A model generated the notes under the pieces. That model made no database searches, was not told the origin of the DNA, and worked only from the letters and a program-made list of their open reading frames with translations. Positions 25,376 to 33,818 of a stretch of 42,313 nucleotides of DNA are shown here, in pieces. Numbering within the stretch: the stretch's first letter is position 1; every line of letters starts with the position of its first letter. The stretch comes from CAZWVR01 sp964637235. GTDB taxonomy: Bacteria; Bacteroidota; Bacteroidia; Bacteroidales; S143-33. The DNA is taken from contig CAZWVR010000010.1 of the NCBI GenBank assembly GCA_964637235.1, positions 1-42,313 of the forward strand, read 5' to 3'. A program made the position numbers and the translations under genes.

Positions 25376-25410
25376 AAAAAGGGGGCGTCTAAAAAGTCGC
25401 CTCCTTTTTT
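25376..25410 (+). terminator. Terminator of the rubredoxin-flavodiiron gene
   Basis: GGGGGCG (25381-25387) pairs with CGCCTCC (25398-25404), one G-U, extended by flanking A/T pairs. The loop contains CTAAAAAG (25389-25396) and TTTTTT follows. It starts 26 bases after the stop and also faces the convergent gene ending at 25524. Confidence 0.9.
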
Positions 25411-25523
25411 ATTTTCTTGTAATTTTTTACGTATTATTCTCTTTACCATAAAAATTTACTATATCATTGACTTAGAGAGGCAATCTTCTAAACAACCCTA
25501 CTATCTAAGGATAATTTTAATAA

Positions 25524-27605
25524 TCAATTCTTTATAAAAACAAGAGAAACTTCGCGTAATCCTTCCATTTTTTCAAAAATATTCCTAAGATTTACATATT
25601 CAGAAGGCGAAAAAAAGTCTTTATCTACAAATAAGTCAAAAGATAAATATACATAAGATGTATCATAATCTGAACGAAAGACTAACCTCATTCCATCGGT
25701 ATTTTCAGAAAAACTCTTTGGCATAGAAGTAAGTAAATAACCCTGAGGAATTGAGACAGAAACCTTTATACTCAATTGATAAGGAGAAGCAAAATACACC
25801 GGAATACTTCTATATGCACTTTTAAACGGATTATACAACCTAAATAAAGTCATAGGATATATTATCCGAACAGAATGAGCAGCTGTCGTATCTGGTAAAC
25901 TTTGCTTAAAAGTCAATTGACGTGTATAATCATTAATAAACTTATCTGAGATTTTCACCAAATGCATTGATATCCAATCTGTTATACTATCTAAAATATA
26001 CTTTCCAACAAAAGTCGACACAATATTGTATTGCAGTGAATCATTTTGTAAATCTATTTTTACATCCAAAGATGCTTTTGGTTTAACAGGATGACTAATA
26101 GGTATCCACCCCTTTTTAATGGGATCTACAAGATAACCCTCACCATTTAAATCATCAGCATTCAAAATAAACCAAGGTCTATTCTTATCAATGGCATCTA
26201 AAATAATATATCCCCCCTGATAAGCAACTGCACAAACGACATTATTAAACTGATATACCGAAGGCAAATCTTTTTTTATATGTCCACGACCAACAGTTTT
26301 TATCAAAACTGGATACGCATTCAAACCTGCTTTGCGCAAAAGATAAATTAAAGAGAAATTTATATCTGCACTATTACCCCGCTTGATAGCTGCTATTTTA
26401 GGGAGATTATCAGTAGTAAATACTCCATAAATGCCGTTCCATCTATAATTATTCCTAACATAGTCGTAAATAGCTATAATCTTTTTAAGAGGCTTATCTT
26501 TCTCACTAATAATGCTACTGAGCAACTTATTTACATTCCATATACGTGTAAGCTGTAATCCAAAGGCTTCATCTCTCAACAATTTGAAATTCAAATCATT
26601 CCAGTCAGTAATATTATATACAATAAAGCCCGGAGGATACATTATAAACTGAGATTCTTGCTTGCTAATGACTCTATAAACATACTCAGTAGTTTGATAT
26701 AAACGTCTCGTAAAATCTTCCCATACAAATTGTTGAAAAGGAGAATAATATCCTATTTTTTGAGTTATCTGTACCAAATCAAAATCTATTGAATAAATGT
26801 AATTTACAGGAGCATCTGTATATGGCAAATTTTTATATGGCTCAACATCTTGCATAGCATAAGAGAATAAATAACTCTGCAAATCAAAATTCACAGTAGT
26901 AGTAAAATTTGCAGGATAATGTCCCAAACCAGGAGGGATAGGGTCATTATAATGAAAAATATAACTTATATGAGTATAAGAATCCTCCTTTCGGGCATAT
27001 AAAAGTTTCTTTTGGCCTTTTATCTCAAATCTGTATTTTATAAAATACGGCAAATTAAATGAAAATGAGGAATAAAGCGTTGGCATATCATAGTGCTGAA
27101 AATACCAAGGACGGAGTTTGATTATATTCAACGACGTCAAAATATAATCTACTTCAATTATCGAGCCGGGCTTTACCTTCGGAAATTTTAAAACTTTCTT
27201 AAATAAATTACTAGAAATTTTTACTGTCTTTATATATCGTTTTCTGAGTCTTGTCTTTTTTATTTTTCCATTAACAAGATTATAGGTAAACCCAGTAATC
27301 TTAACAAAATCTTCTGTATGTTCAGCTGCTACGTATGGTATTTCAATAATAGCATTTTTTAATCCCAGTGTATCCAAAATTTTTATCCTTCGTCTGATAT
27401 GATAAAAAAGCCTAAGCTCCTCACGCCATTCATCAAAATAATAATCTCCCGCCTCCTTTAAGATTATTGCATGAGCTTGTGGATATTCTAATTTATAATC
27501 TGTATTGAAGTCATCTATATTTACTTGCTTCCATTTTATTTTTTCTTGCGAAAAAACAATTAAATTTGTAATGCAAAATAATAAGCACAATAAAGATTTT
27601 TTCAT
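25524..27605 (-). CDS. Secreted DUF3857 / transglutaminase-like protein with degenerate active site
   Basis: The 693-residue protein begins with a signal peptide (1-20, ending VFSQ). It then has the DUF3857 beta-domain (about 50-215: YFDEWREELRLFYHIRRRIKI, VKITGFTYNLVNGKIKKTRL), a transglutaminase-like domain (about 370-475) and a C-terminal beta-sandwich (about 510-690). In active relatives the transglutaminase core has Cys in a G-x-C motif, then His and Asp. Here the Cys position is S412 (RGNSADIN) and the His position is Asn (QFNNVVC), while D470 (YIILDAID) remains. It is therefore probably a non-catalytic binding or structural protein in the periplasm or outer membrane. The gene is single and divergent, by 16 bases, from the kinase-RapZ gene. 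Confidence 0.85.
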   Translation of the reverse strand: MKKSLLCLLFCITNLIVFSQEKIKWKQVNIDDFNTDYKLEYPQAHAIILKEAGDYYFDEWREELRLFYHIRRRIKILDTLGLKNAIIEIPYVAAEHTEDFVKITGFTYNLVNGKIKKTRLRKRYIKTVKISSNLFKKVLKFPKVKPGSIIEVDYILTSLNIIKLRPWYFQHYDMPTLYSSFSFNLPYFIKYRFEIKGQKKLLYARKEDSYTHISYIFHYNDPIPPGLGHYPANFTTTVNFDLQSYLFSYAMQDVEPYKNLPYTDAPVNYIYSIDFDLVQITQKIGYYSPFQQFVWEDFTRRLYQTTEYVYRVISKQESQFIMYPPGFIVYNITDWNDLNFKLLRDEAFGLQLTRIWNVNKLLSSIISEKDKPLKKIIAIYDYVRNNYRWNGIYGVFTTDNLPKIAAIKRGNSADINFSLIYLLRKAGLNAYPVLIKTVGRGHIKKDLPSVYQFNNVVCAVAYQGGYIILDAIDKNRPWFILNADDLNGEGYLVDPIKKGWIPISHPVKPKASLDVKIDLQNDSLQYNIVSTFVGKYILDSITDWISMHLVKISDKFINDYTRQLTFKQSLPDTTAAHSVRIIYPMTLFRLYNPFKSAYRSIPVYFASPYQLSIKVSVSIPQGYLLTSMPKSFSENTDGMRLVFRSDYDTSYVYLSFDLFVDKDFFSPSEYVNLRNIFEKMEGLREVSLVFIKN

Positions 27606-27621
27606 ATCTAACTTTTTATAA

Positions 27622-29022
27622 ATGAATGAGATAGAGCAAAATATTATAAATCTTTTTCAAAATTTTTTTCACGAAAAAGTTATAAAAATTTTTTTACTTC
27701 CGCAATCTGGCTCATATCGTAAATATTATAGAATAATCGGCGAAAAAAACAAAGTTATTGCTACTTTTAACGAAAATATTGCAGAAAATCGTGCTTTTAT
27801 ATATCTAAGCCAACATTTTTCAGAAAAAAAATTTAACGTCCCAAAAATTTATGCAGTAAGTCAGGACGAAAAATATTATCTACAAAGCGACTTAGGAGAT
27901 ATCCATCTATATAATAAACAAAATGAAACAGAAGTCGAAAATCTATATAAAAGAATAATCCAAGATCTAATAAAATTCCAATTTGAAGGTATAAAAAATT
28001 TAGAAATAAAATATTTATATGGAGCAAAAATATTTGATTATAAGCAAATCTGGCGAGATCTAAATTACTTTAAATATTTTGTAGTTAAACTCTCTAAAAT
28101 AAATTTCAATGAAATAAAACTTGATCAAGAATTTGAAAAAATCACTCAAATTGCAGAAAATACCCCCAGGAATTTTTTTATGTACCGCGATTTCCAGTCG
28201 GCGAATATTTTAATGTATAATAGACAACCATATTATATTGATTATCAAGGAGGTATGAAAGGAGCTTTCTACTATGACCTCGCATCTTTATTATTTGACT
28301 TTAAAGTAAACTTAAGCAATGAATTTATAGAAAAACTAAAAAAATATTATCTCCTTCAATTAGAACAATTCCATTCTGTTAACAAAACTGAATTTGATGA
28401 ATTATTTCGTCTTTTTACTACAATCCGAATTCTACAAGCTTTCGCTGCATATGCTTTCAGAGGAATAGTAGAGAAAAAAATGCGCTTTATAAATAACATT
28501 ACTAAACTAAAAAAAAATATTAACACTTGGCTTAAAAAAAACTTCATAACAAAAGAATTTCCTGAACTTCTTAAAACTTTATATAAATTAACGCAAACAT
28601 CTACATTGATACCACAAATAGATTATCCTAAATTAACAATAGAAATAAACAGCTTTTCATACCTCTATGATGGTTATCCAGAAAATTACGAAGGTAATGG
28701 CGGCGGCTTTGTCTTTGACTGCCGATTTTTACCAAATCCCGGTAGAATACCTGAATATAAAAATCTGACAGGTTTAGATGAACCTATTGCCAAATACCTA
28801 TCTGCTTTACCTGAATTTGAAAAGTTTATGGGAAATACACTGGAAATTATTTTAGAAGCACTTCAAGGCTATAAAATAAAAAATTACAACCATCTACAAA
28901 TAAACTTCGGCTGTACAGGTGGACAACATCGCTCCGTTTTCTGTGCAGAATATTTTGCTAAGCTAATTAAAAAATTTTTTAATGGCAAAATTATCATTAA
29001 CCACAAAATACTAAAAAAATAA
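27622..29022 (+). CDS. Kinase (aminoglycoside phosphotransferase/AmgK-like) fused to a RapZ C-terminal domain
   Basis: The 466-residue protein joins two domains. Residues about 20-315 form an APH-type small-molecule kinase: glycine-rich SGSYRKYYRI (29-38), catalytic YRDFQSANIL with D190 and N195, and metal-binding D208 in DYQGG. Residues about 330-460 are the RapZ (UPF0042) C-terminal domain: INSFSYLYDGYP, FDCRFLPNPGR, TGLDEP and FGCTGGQHRSV. In E. coli the RapZ C-terminal domain binds glucosamine-6-phosphate and the small RNAs that control glmS. AmgK kinases phosphorylate amino sugars in cell-wall recycling. A sugar kinase carrying its own amino-sugar sensor is a reasonable inference. The P-loop nucleotide-binding domain of classical RapZ is absent. 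It leads a tight five-gene run with gaps of 3-12 bases. Confidence 0.85.
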   Translation: MNEIEQNIINLFQNFFHEKVIKIFLLPQSGSYRKYYRIIGEKNKVIATFNENIAENRAFIYLSQHFSEKKFNVPKIYAVSQDEKYYLQSDLGDIHLYNKQNETEVENLYKRIIQDLIKFQFEGIKNLEIKYLYGAKIFDYKQIWRDLNYFKYFVVKLSKINFNEIKLDQEFEKITQIAENTPRNFFMYRDFQSANILMYNRQPYYIDYQGGMKGAFYYDLASLLFDFKVNLSNEFIEKLKKYYLLQLEQFHSVNKTEFDELFRLFTTIRILQAFAAYAFRGIVEKKMRFINNITKLKKNINTWLKKNFITKEFPELLKTLYKLTQTSTLIPQIDYPKLTIEINSFSYLYDGYPENYEGNGGGFVFDCRFLPNPGRIPEYKNLTGLDEPIAKYLSALPEFEKFMGNTLEIILEALQGYKIKNYNHLQINFGCTGGQHRSVFCAEYFAKLIKKFFNGKIIINHKILKK

Positions 29023-29025
29023 ACA

Positions 29026-29532
29026 ATGAAAAAACTATTAATGAAAATCTTGGTGTTATTCTCTGTGATATATCTGTTGTCAGGGTGTAAACCCTCTGCT
29101 AAAGAGGCGGCTAAATATAACGACACAATCGTATATTACCAAACTATCGCATTCAAAAGTATAAATAATTTCTACGCCCAAATGGAAAATGCTATGAAAA
29201 AACCTTTGATACTTGATACTGCTTATGAACAAGCCGCTAAAAATATCAAAATGGCAGTAGAAAAATTGCAAGAAATTGGAGATTTCCACGGAGATTCTAC
29301 TCTTTATAAATCCGCTGATACCCTATTTAACACTTATATGGATGTATTAAATAACCAACTCTCTGAAATACTAAGACTTTACAAAATACCTATGGAACAA
29401 TATACTAAACAAGATCAAAAACAACTGGAAAACGCTATCACAATATCCCAAAAAAGATTAGATATGGCTAATAAACGCTTCATTGAAGCACAAAAACATT
29501 TCGCAGATACATATCAATTAGATTTAAGATAA
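29026..29532 (+). CDS. Small lipoprotein of unknown function
   Basis: The 168-residue protein has a lipoprotein signal peptide with lipobox LLSGC (C21 becomes the lipidated residue). The mature part is almost entirely helical and charged, with heptad-like spacing (KNIKMAVEKLQEIGDF, then KQLENAITISQKRLDMANKR), so a helical-bundle surface or periplasmic protein is likely. It may belong to the LIC11966-type surface protein group, but I am not sure. The ATG is 3 bases after the kinase-RapZ stop and 5 bases before the Nudix gene, so all are one transcript. Confidence 0.75.
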   Translation: MKKLLMKILVLFSVIYLLSGCKPSAKEAAKYNDTIVYYQTIAFKSINNFYAQMENAMKKPLILDTAYEQAAKNIKMAVEKLQEIGDFHGDSTLYKSADTLFNTYMDVLNNQLSEILRLYKIPMEQYTKQDQKQLENAITISQKRLDMANKRFIEAQKHFADTYQLDLR

Positions 29533-29537
29533 AAAAT

Positions 29538-30158
29538 ATGCCTAAATTTTACTCATTCATAGAACAATTAAAAATAAGAGTAAAAAAACCGCTTCCCGGT
29601 TTTGAAGCCCAAAAAATTATGATGCCAGAAGGCAGAGATACCATAGTGCCCAAAAACTACAAAAAAGCTGCCGTACTATTGCTATTATACCCTTTTAATA
29701 ATCATCCGTATTTTATTCTGATAAAACGGGTTAATGATAATACTCCCCACAGTGGTCAAATCTCACTACCCGGAGGACAACAAGAAGTAATGGATACCTC
29801 ACTATGGCAAACCGCCAAACGAGAAACTGCCGAGGAAATAGGCATAACTATAAATGACGAGGATATGATAGGTCATCTGTCGCCTTTATATATCCCTGTA
29901 AGTAATTTCTGCGTATATCCTTTTATTGCTTATAAAAAGAAAATGCCAAACTTCTTACCCAATTACGACGAAGTAGAAAATATTATACAAGCAAATTATC
30001 AAAACTTTTTTAAACCTGAAAATATTGTAAAAAGAAAGTTTTTATCTAATAAAAAAATCATATTCGCACCTGCTTACTATTACAAAAATTATTATATTTG
30101 GGGTGCTACGGCAATGATATTAAGTGAATTTTACTATATATCAAAAAACTTTAATTAA
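29538..30158 (+). CDS. Nudix hydrolase, CoA pyrophosphatase-like (NudL type)
   Basis: The 206-residue protein has the Nudix box at about 72-98: SLPGGQQE followed by RETAEEIGI. The preceding RVNDNTPHSGQISLPGG is the NuCoA/UPF0035 signature of enzymes that cut CoA and acyl-CoA to 4'-phosphopantetheine and 3',5'-ADP. The metal-binding REtaEE core is intact. The acidic residue expected just after the GG differs (QQEVMD), so substrate assignment is less certain. CoA turnover would fit the fatty-acid theme of the window. It sits between the lipoprotein and SpoIIE-phosphatase genes, with 5-base gaps on both sides. Confidence 0.82.
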   Translation: MPKFYSFIEQLKIRVKKPLPGFEAQKIMMPEGRDTIVPKNYKKAAVLLLLYPFNNHPYFILIKRVNDNTPHSGQISLPGGQQEVMDTSLWQTAKRETAEEIGITINDEDMIGHLSPLYIPVSNFCVYPFIAYKKKMPNFLPNYDEVENIIQANYQNFFKPENIVKRKFLSNKKIIFAPAYYYKNYYIWGATAMILSEFYYISKNFN

Positions 30159-30163
30159 AAATT

Positions 30164-33100
30164 ATGACTTTAAAAATTAAATTGATAATAATTTTTATTT
30201 TCGGATATTGTTTTTTAGTACATATAAAAGCTCAAAATATAGACTCCCTTATAAACAATGCTCAACAATATAAACTCTTATCAAAAGAAATACAATTACT
30301 TTCAAAATCTTTAAAAATAGCCCAGAAACAAAAGGATACTTTAAAACAAATAAATATATATGAAAAATTTACACAGATTTCCAATTTATACCAAAAAAGC
30401 TACTTTTTGAAAAAACAAACTATTCTTTTAAATAGCTATATCAAAACCCATCCGTCTGCATTTTTATATAAAAAATTATATAACGCCTATAAACATCTCG
30501 GAATTATATATGAAAAAAAATCTGAGTTAGAAGCTTCGGAGTATTATTATAGAAAACTAGTGAACATCGCTCAATTACTAAAAAATGATAGCCTTTTAAT
30601 GGAAAGTTTTAAACTTTTAGGGGCTTTATTCTATTTTCAGCATGAGTTTGATTCGTCAAAATATTACTTAAATCAAGCTATAAAAATTGCTAATAAATTA
30701 AATGATACCCGCGAAATTATTACATTAAACAATTTAATCTCTGAAATATATCTATACCAGCGAGACTACAATAAAGCTATTCAATTAATTAGTAATGATT
30801 TAAACAAAGCTTTAATTTTACGCGATACACTTTTAATATCCTTTACCTATTTAATTATTGCCAAACTTCATTATCAATATAATATATTGGACTCTGCTGA
30901 GCAATATTTAAAAAAATCAGTATCTTTTTTTCAAAAAAAATTTATCAATACAAAAAATATATATAATAACCAATTCGTAAAACATCTTTTTATCTCACAG
31001 AGTATCTTATATGGCAAGCTTTTATTAAAAAGAAAACAGTATTCCGAAGCTTTAAATTTTTTCAAGTTAGCACTAAAATATACAAACGTCGAGAATAACC
31101 CATTTTTATTTATAATTGAAAATGCTTATATAGGAATAATATATTCCAAAATTCATAAATCCTCATTAGCTTTAAAATATATAACTACTGCTAAAAATTT
31201 ATCTTGGCGTTATAAAAACATAACATTTCATTCAATTATATCTTATGCTTTGGGGGTATATTATTATGAAAAAGGAAATTATCAAAAAGGGCAATTTTAC
31301 CTTTTAAAAGCAATAAAAAATGCTCAAAAAGAGCTTAATTATGAAATACTTATACAAAGCTATAAAGAATTAAGTGATTTATATGAAAAAAATGGAGATT
31401 ATCAGAAAAGTTTAGTTTATTATAAAAAAATGCAAAATACGAAAGACTCTCTTTATACGTATAAAATATTACAGAATATATTACAAAAAAAATTTGATGT
31501 AAAATTAGAAAATATAGAAAACTATTACAAAACAATTATTAAATTAAAAAAAACATACAACAAATATTTGTTAATTTCTTTAAGTATAATTTTAATTTTC
31601 TTAATATATATTTCATATCTTTTAATAAACTCACGACAAAAGCATCGACTTTTAAAATTACAAAAAGATAAAATATCACGCCAACAGCAAATTATAGAAA
31701 AACAAAATAAACATTTTAGATTATTATCATTAGTAGCAAGTCATACAAATAATAGTATATTTATTTTAGATTCTTCATGGGAATTCATATGGGTAAATCC
31801 AGCATTTGAAAAATTATATAACATCACCTTTGACGAATTTAAAAAGAAATACAAAAACTTCTTTGAAGCCACTAATTATGAAAATCCGAACTTAATATAT
31901 CAAAAATGCTTTATTGAACGGAAACCTTTCATTTACTACAATAAACATATTATAAATGAACGTAATATCTGGATACAAACTACTATATCTCCTATCATTG
32001 AAGAAAATAAAATCGTAAACCTTATAGGTATTGAATCAGATATCACGCGTCTTAAATTGGCAGAAACTCACATTGAAAACCAAAAAAAGGAATTAGAACA
32101 AAAAAATAAACTACTGAAAATATACAACCAAGAACTTTTATTGAAGCAAAAGGAAATAATACGGCAAAACGAAGAATTAAGACAGCAACAAGAAGAGCTG
32201 AAAGCTCATACAGAAATGCTTTACCGTCTAAATAAAGAGTTGGAGCTACTCTCTATCGTTGCCTCGCATACCGATAATTCTGTTATTATTTTTAATCCAG
32301 ATGGAAGAATAATTTGGGCAAATAAAAGTTTTGAAAAAAACACAGGCTATTCATTAGAGGAATTTAAAGAGAAATTTGGAGAAACTATCTTCGAGATGTC
32401 GAATTTCTCAGAAATTGAAGAATATTTCTATAAAGCTATAAATGAAAGAATCTCAGTAAAATATATTGCTAAATTTACAACAAAGTATGGAAAAACTGTA
32501 TGGTTCCAAACAACATTGACGCCAATCATTGATGAAGAAAACCATAAAAAAATTAAGTACATTGTTGCCATAGATACTGATATCACTGCAATAAAAGAAG
32601 CCGAAGAAAAAATTCAACAGCAAAATAAAGAAATTGTAAGCTCCATAGAATATGCTAATAGAATTTTAAAAGCAATAACGCCTTTGCCTATATTTCTTAA
32701 TGTAATCTACAAAGACTATTTTATCTTAAACTTACCTAAATCAATAGTTAGTGGAGATTTTTACTATGTAAGTCATAAAAAAAATAAAATTATCACTGCA
32801 TTAGCTGATTGTACAGGACATGGAATACCAGGAGCATTTATGAGTATTATAGGAAACATGGCTTTTTATACAGTATTAAATAGTATAAAAACTTATAAAG
32901 CTGATATTATTCTTTCTGAATTAAGAAAAATTATTATTCGTTTATTGCATCAAAGAGGTAAAACAGGGGAACCCTTTGATAGTATGGATGTAGCCCTTAC
33001 TATATTTGATACAGAAACTCAAATTTTAGAATATGCAGGTGCTAATATTCCATTATATCTTGTACGTAAAGATCAAAGCGATAATGAGCCAGAAGTAAAG

Positions 33101-33400
33101 AGAATAAAACCTACAAAAACAACAATCGGATATACAGAAAATGAACAACCTTTTAATCTTCATATAATAAAACTCACTGAAAATGATTATATTTATATGA
33201 CAAGTGATGGATACACAGATCAAATTGGCGGTGAAAATAAAAAACGCTTTAAACGTAAACGCTTTATGAACCTATTAAAAGAAGTTTACGGATTACCTAT
33301 GCCACAACAAAGGGAAGTATTTTTCCAAACATTCCAACGATGGAAAGGTGCCTGTGAACAAATTGATGATATTCTGGTACTCGGTATAAAATTCATATAA
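30164..33400 (+). CDS. Membrane sensor with TPR, two PAS domains and a SpoIIE serine phosphatase
   Basis: The 1078-residue signalling protein contains, in order: signal peptide (1-24, ending IKAQ); a periplasmic TPR array (about 40-430; LGALFYFQHEFDSSKYYLNQAIKIA is typical); one transmembrane helix (about 468-490, KYLLISLSIILIFLIYISYLL); PAS 1 (about 520-635, SLVASHTNNSIFILD); a coiled coil (about 640-695); PAS 2 (about 700-815, SIVASHTDNSVIIFNPDGRIIWAN); and a PP2C-type SpoIIE/RsbU domain (about 865-1078). The phosphatase metal ligands appear in VSGDFYYV and ADCTGHGIPGAFMS and in the final DDILVLGIKF. Such proteins dephosphorylate anti-sigma-factor antagonists, but no partner is nearby. Co-transcription with the kinase-RapZ gene suggests that output may relate to envelope or amino-sugar status (inference). 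Confidence 0.9.
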   Translation: MTLKIKLIIIFIFGYCFLVHIKAQNIDSLINNAQQYKLLSKEIQLLSKSLKIAQKQKDTLKQINIYEKFTQISNLYQKSYFLKKQTILLNSYIKTHPSAFLYKKLYNAYKHLGIIYEKKSELEASEYYYRKLVNIAQLLKNDSLLMESFKLLGALFYFQHEFDSSKYYLNQAIKIANKLNDTREIITLNNLISEIYLYQRDYNKAIQLISNDLNKALILRDTLLISFTYLIIAKLHYQYNILDSAEQYLKKSVSFFQKKFINTKNIYNNQFVKHLFISQSILYGKLLLKRKQYSEALNFFKLALKYTNVENNPFLFIIENAYIGIIYSKIHKSSLALKYITTAKNLSWRYKNITFHSIISYALGVYYYEKGNYQKGQFYLLKAIKNAQKELNYEILIQSYKELSDLYEKNGDYQKSLVYYKKMQNTKDSLYTYKILQNILQKKFDVKLENIENYYKTIIKLKKTYNKYLLISLSIILIFLIYISYLLINSRQKHRLLKLQKDKISRQQQIIEKQNKHFRLLSLVASHTNNSIFILDSSWEFIWVNPAFEKLYNITFDEFKKKYKNFFEATNYENPNLIYQKCFIERKPFIYYNKHIINERNIWIQTTISPIIEENKIVNLIGIESDITRLKLAETHIENQKKELEQKNKLLKIYNQELLLKQKEIIRQNEELRQQQEELKAHTEMLYRLNKELELLSIVASHTDNSVIIFNPDGRIIWANKSFEKNTGYSLEEFKEKFGETIFEMSNFSEIEEYFYKAINERISVKYIAKFTTKYGKTVWFQTTLTPIIDEENHKKIKYIVAIDTDITAIKEAEEKIQQQNKEIVSSIEYANRILKAITPLPIFLNVIYKDYFILNLPKSIVSGDFYYVSHKKNKIITALADCTGHGIPGAFMSIIGNMAFYTVLNSIKTYKADIILSELRKIIIRLLHQRGKTGEPFDSMDVALTIFDTETQILEYAGANIPLYLVRKDQSDNEPEVKRIKPTKTTIGYTENEQPFNLHIIKLTENDYIYMTSDGYTDQIGGENKKRFKRKRFMNLLKEVYGLPMPQQREVFFQTFQRWKGACEQIDDILVLGIKFI

Positions 33401-33412
33401 AAACTTTATCTT

Positions 33413-33817
33413 ATGGTTAAATATATTGAACACATAGGCATTGCTGTAAAAAGCATTGAAAACGCACGAGTTTTCTATGAAAACGTTTTAGGATTAAAAT
33501 TATACAAAATTGAAGAGGTCCCTGATCAAAAAGTAAAAACTGCATTTTTTAAAATCGGGGAAACAAAAATAGAGCTTTTAGAACCTACTTCTGAGGATAG
33601 TCCTGTGGCAAAATTTATTGAAAAACGAGGTGAACAAATACATCATATTGCCTTCTCAGTGGAAAATACAGATAAAGCATTACAAAAAGCAAAAGAACAA
33701 AATATCAAACTAATAGATGAAAAAAGCCGCAATGGTGCAGATGACCTTAAAATAGGTTTTTTACACCCTAAATCTACATTTGGGGTTCTGATAGAATTTT
33801 GTAGTCCAAAATCTTAA
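33413..33817 (+). CDS. mce: Methylmalonyl-CoA epimerase
   Basis: The 134-residue glyoxalase-fold enzyme interconverts (S)- and (R)-methylmalonyl-CoA in the propionate/succinate pathway. Metal ligands are visible: H8 in YIEHIGIAV, the mid-protein H in EQIHHIAF, and the terminal E in VLIEFCSP. ARVFYENVLGLKL and GETKIELLEP are the usual family blocks. Length is normal. It is the last gene of the run that begins at the kinase-RapZ gene, 12 bases after the SpoIIE gene, and ends one base from the convergent hydF with no visible terminator. Mutase and carboxylase genes are not in the window. Confidence 0.9.
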   Translation: MVKYIEHIGIAVKSIENARVFYENVLGLKLYKIEEVPDQKVKTAFFKIGETKIELLEPTSEDSPVAKFIEKRGEQIHHIAFSVENTDKALQKAKEQNIKLIDEKSRNGADDLKIGFLHPKSTFGVLIEFCSPKS

Positions 33818-33818
33818 C

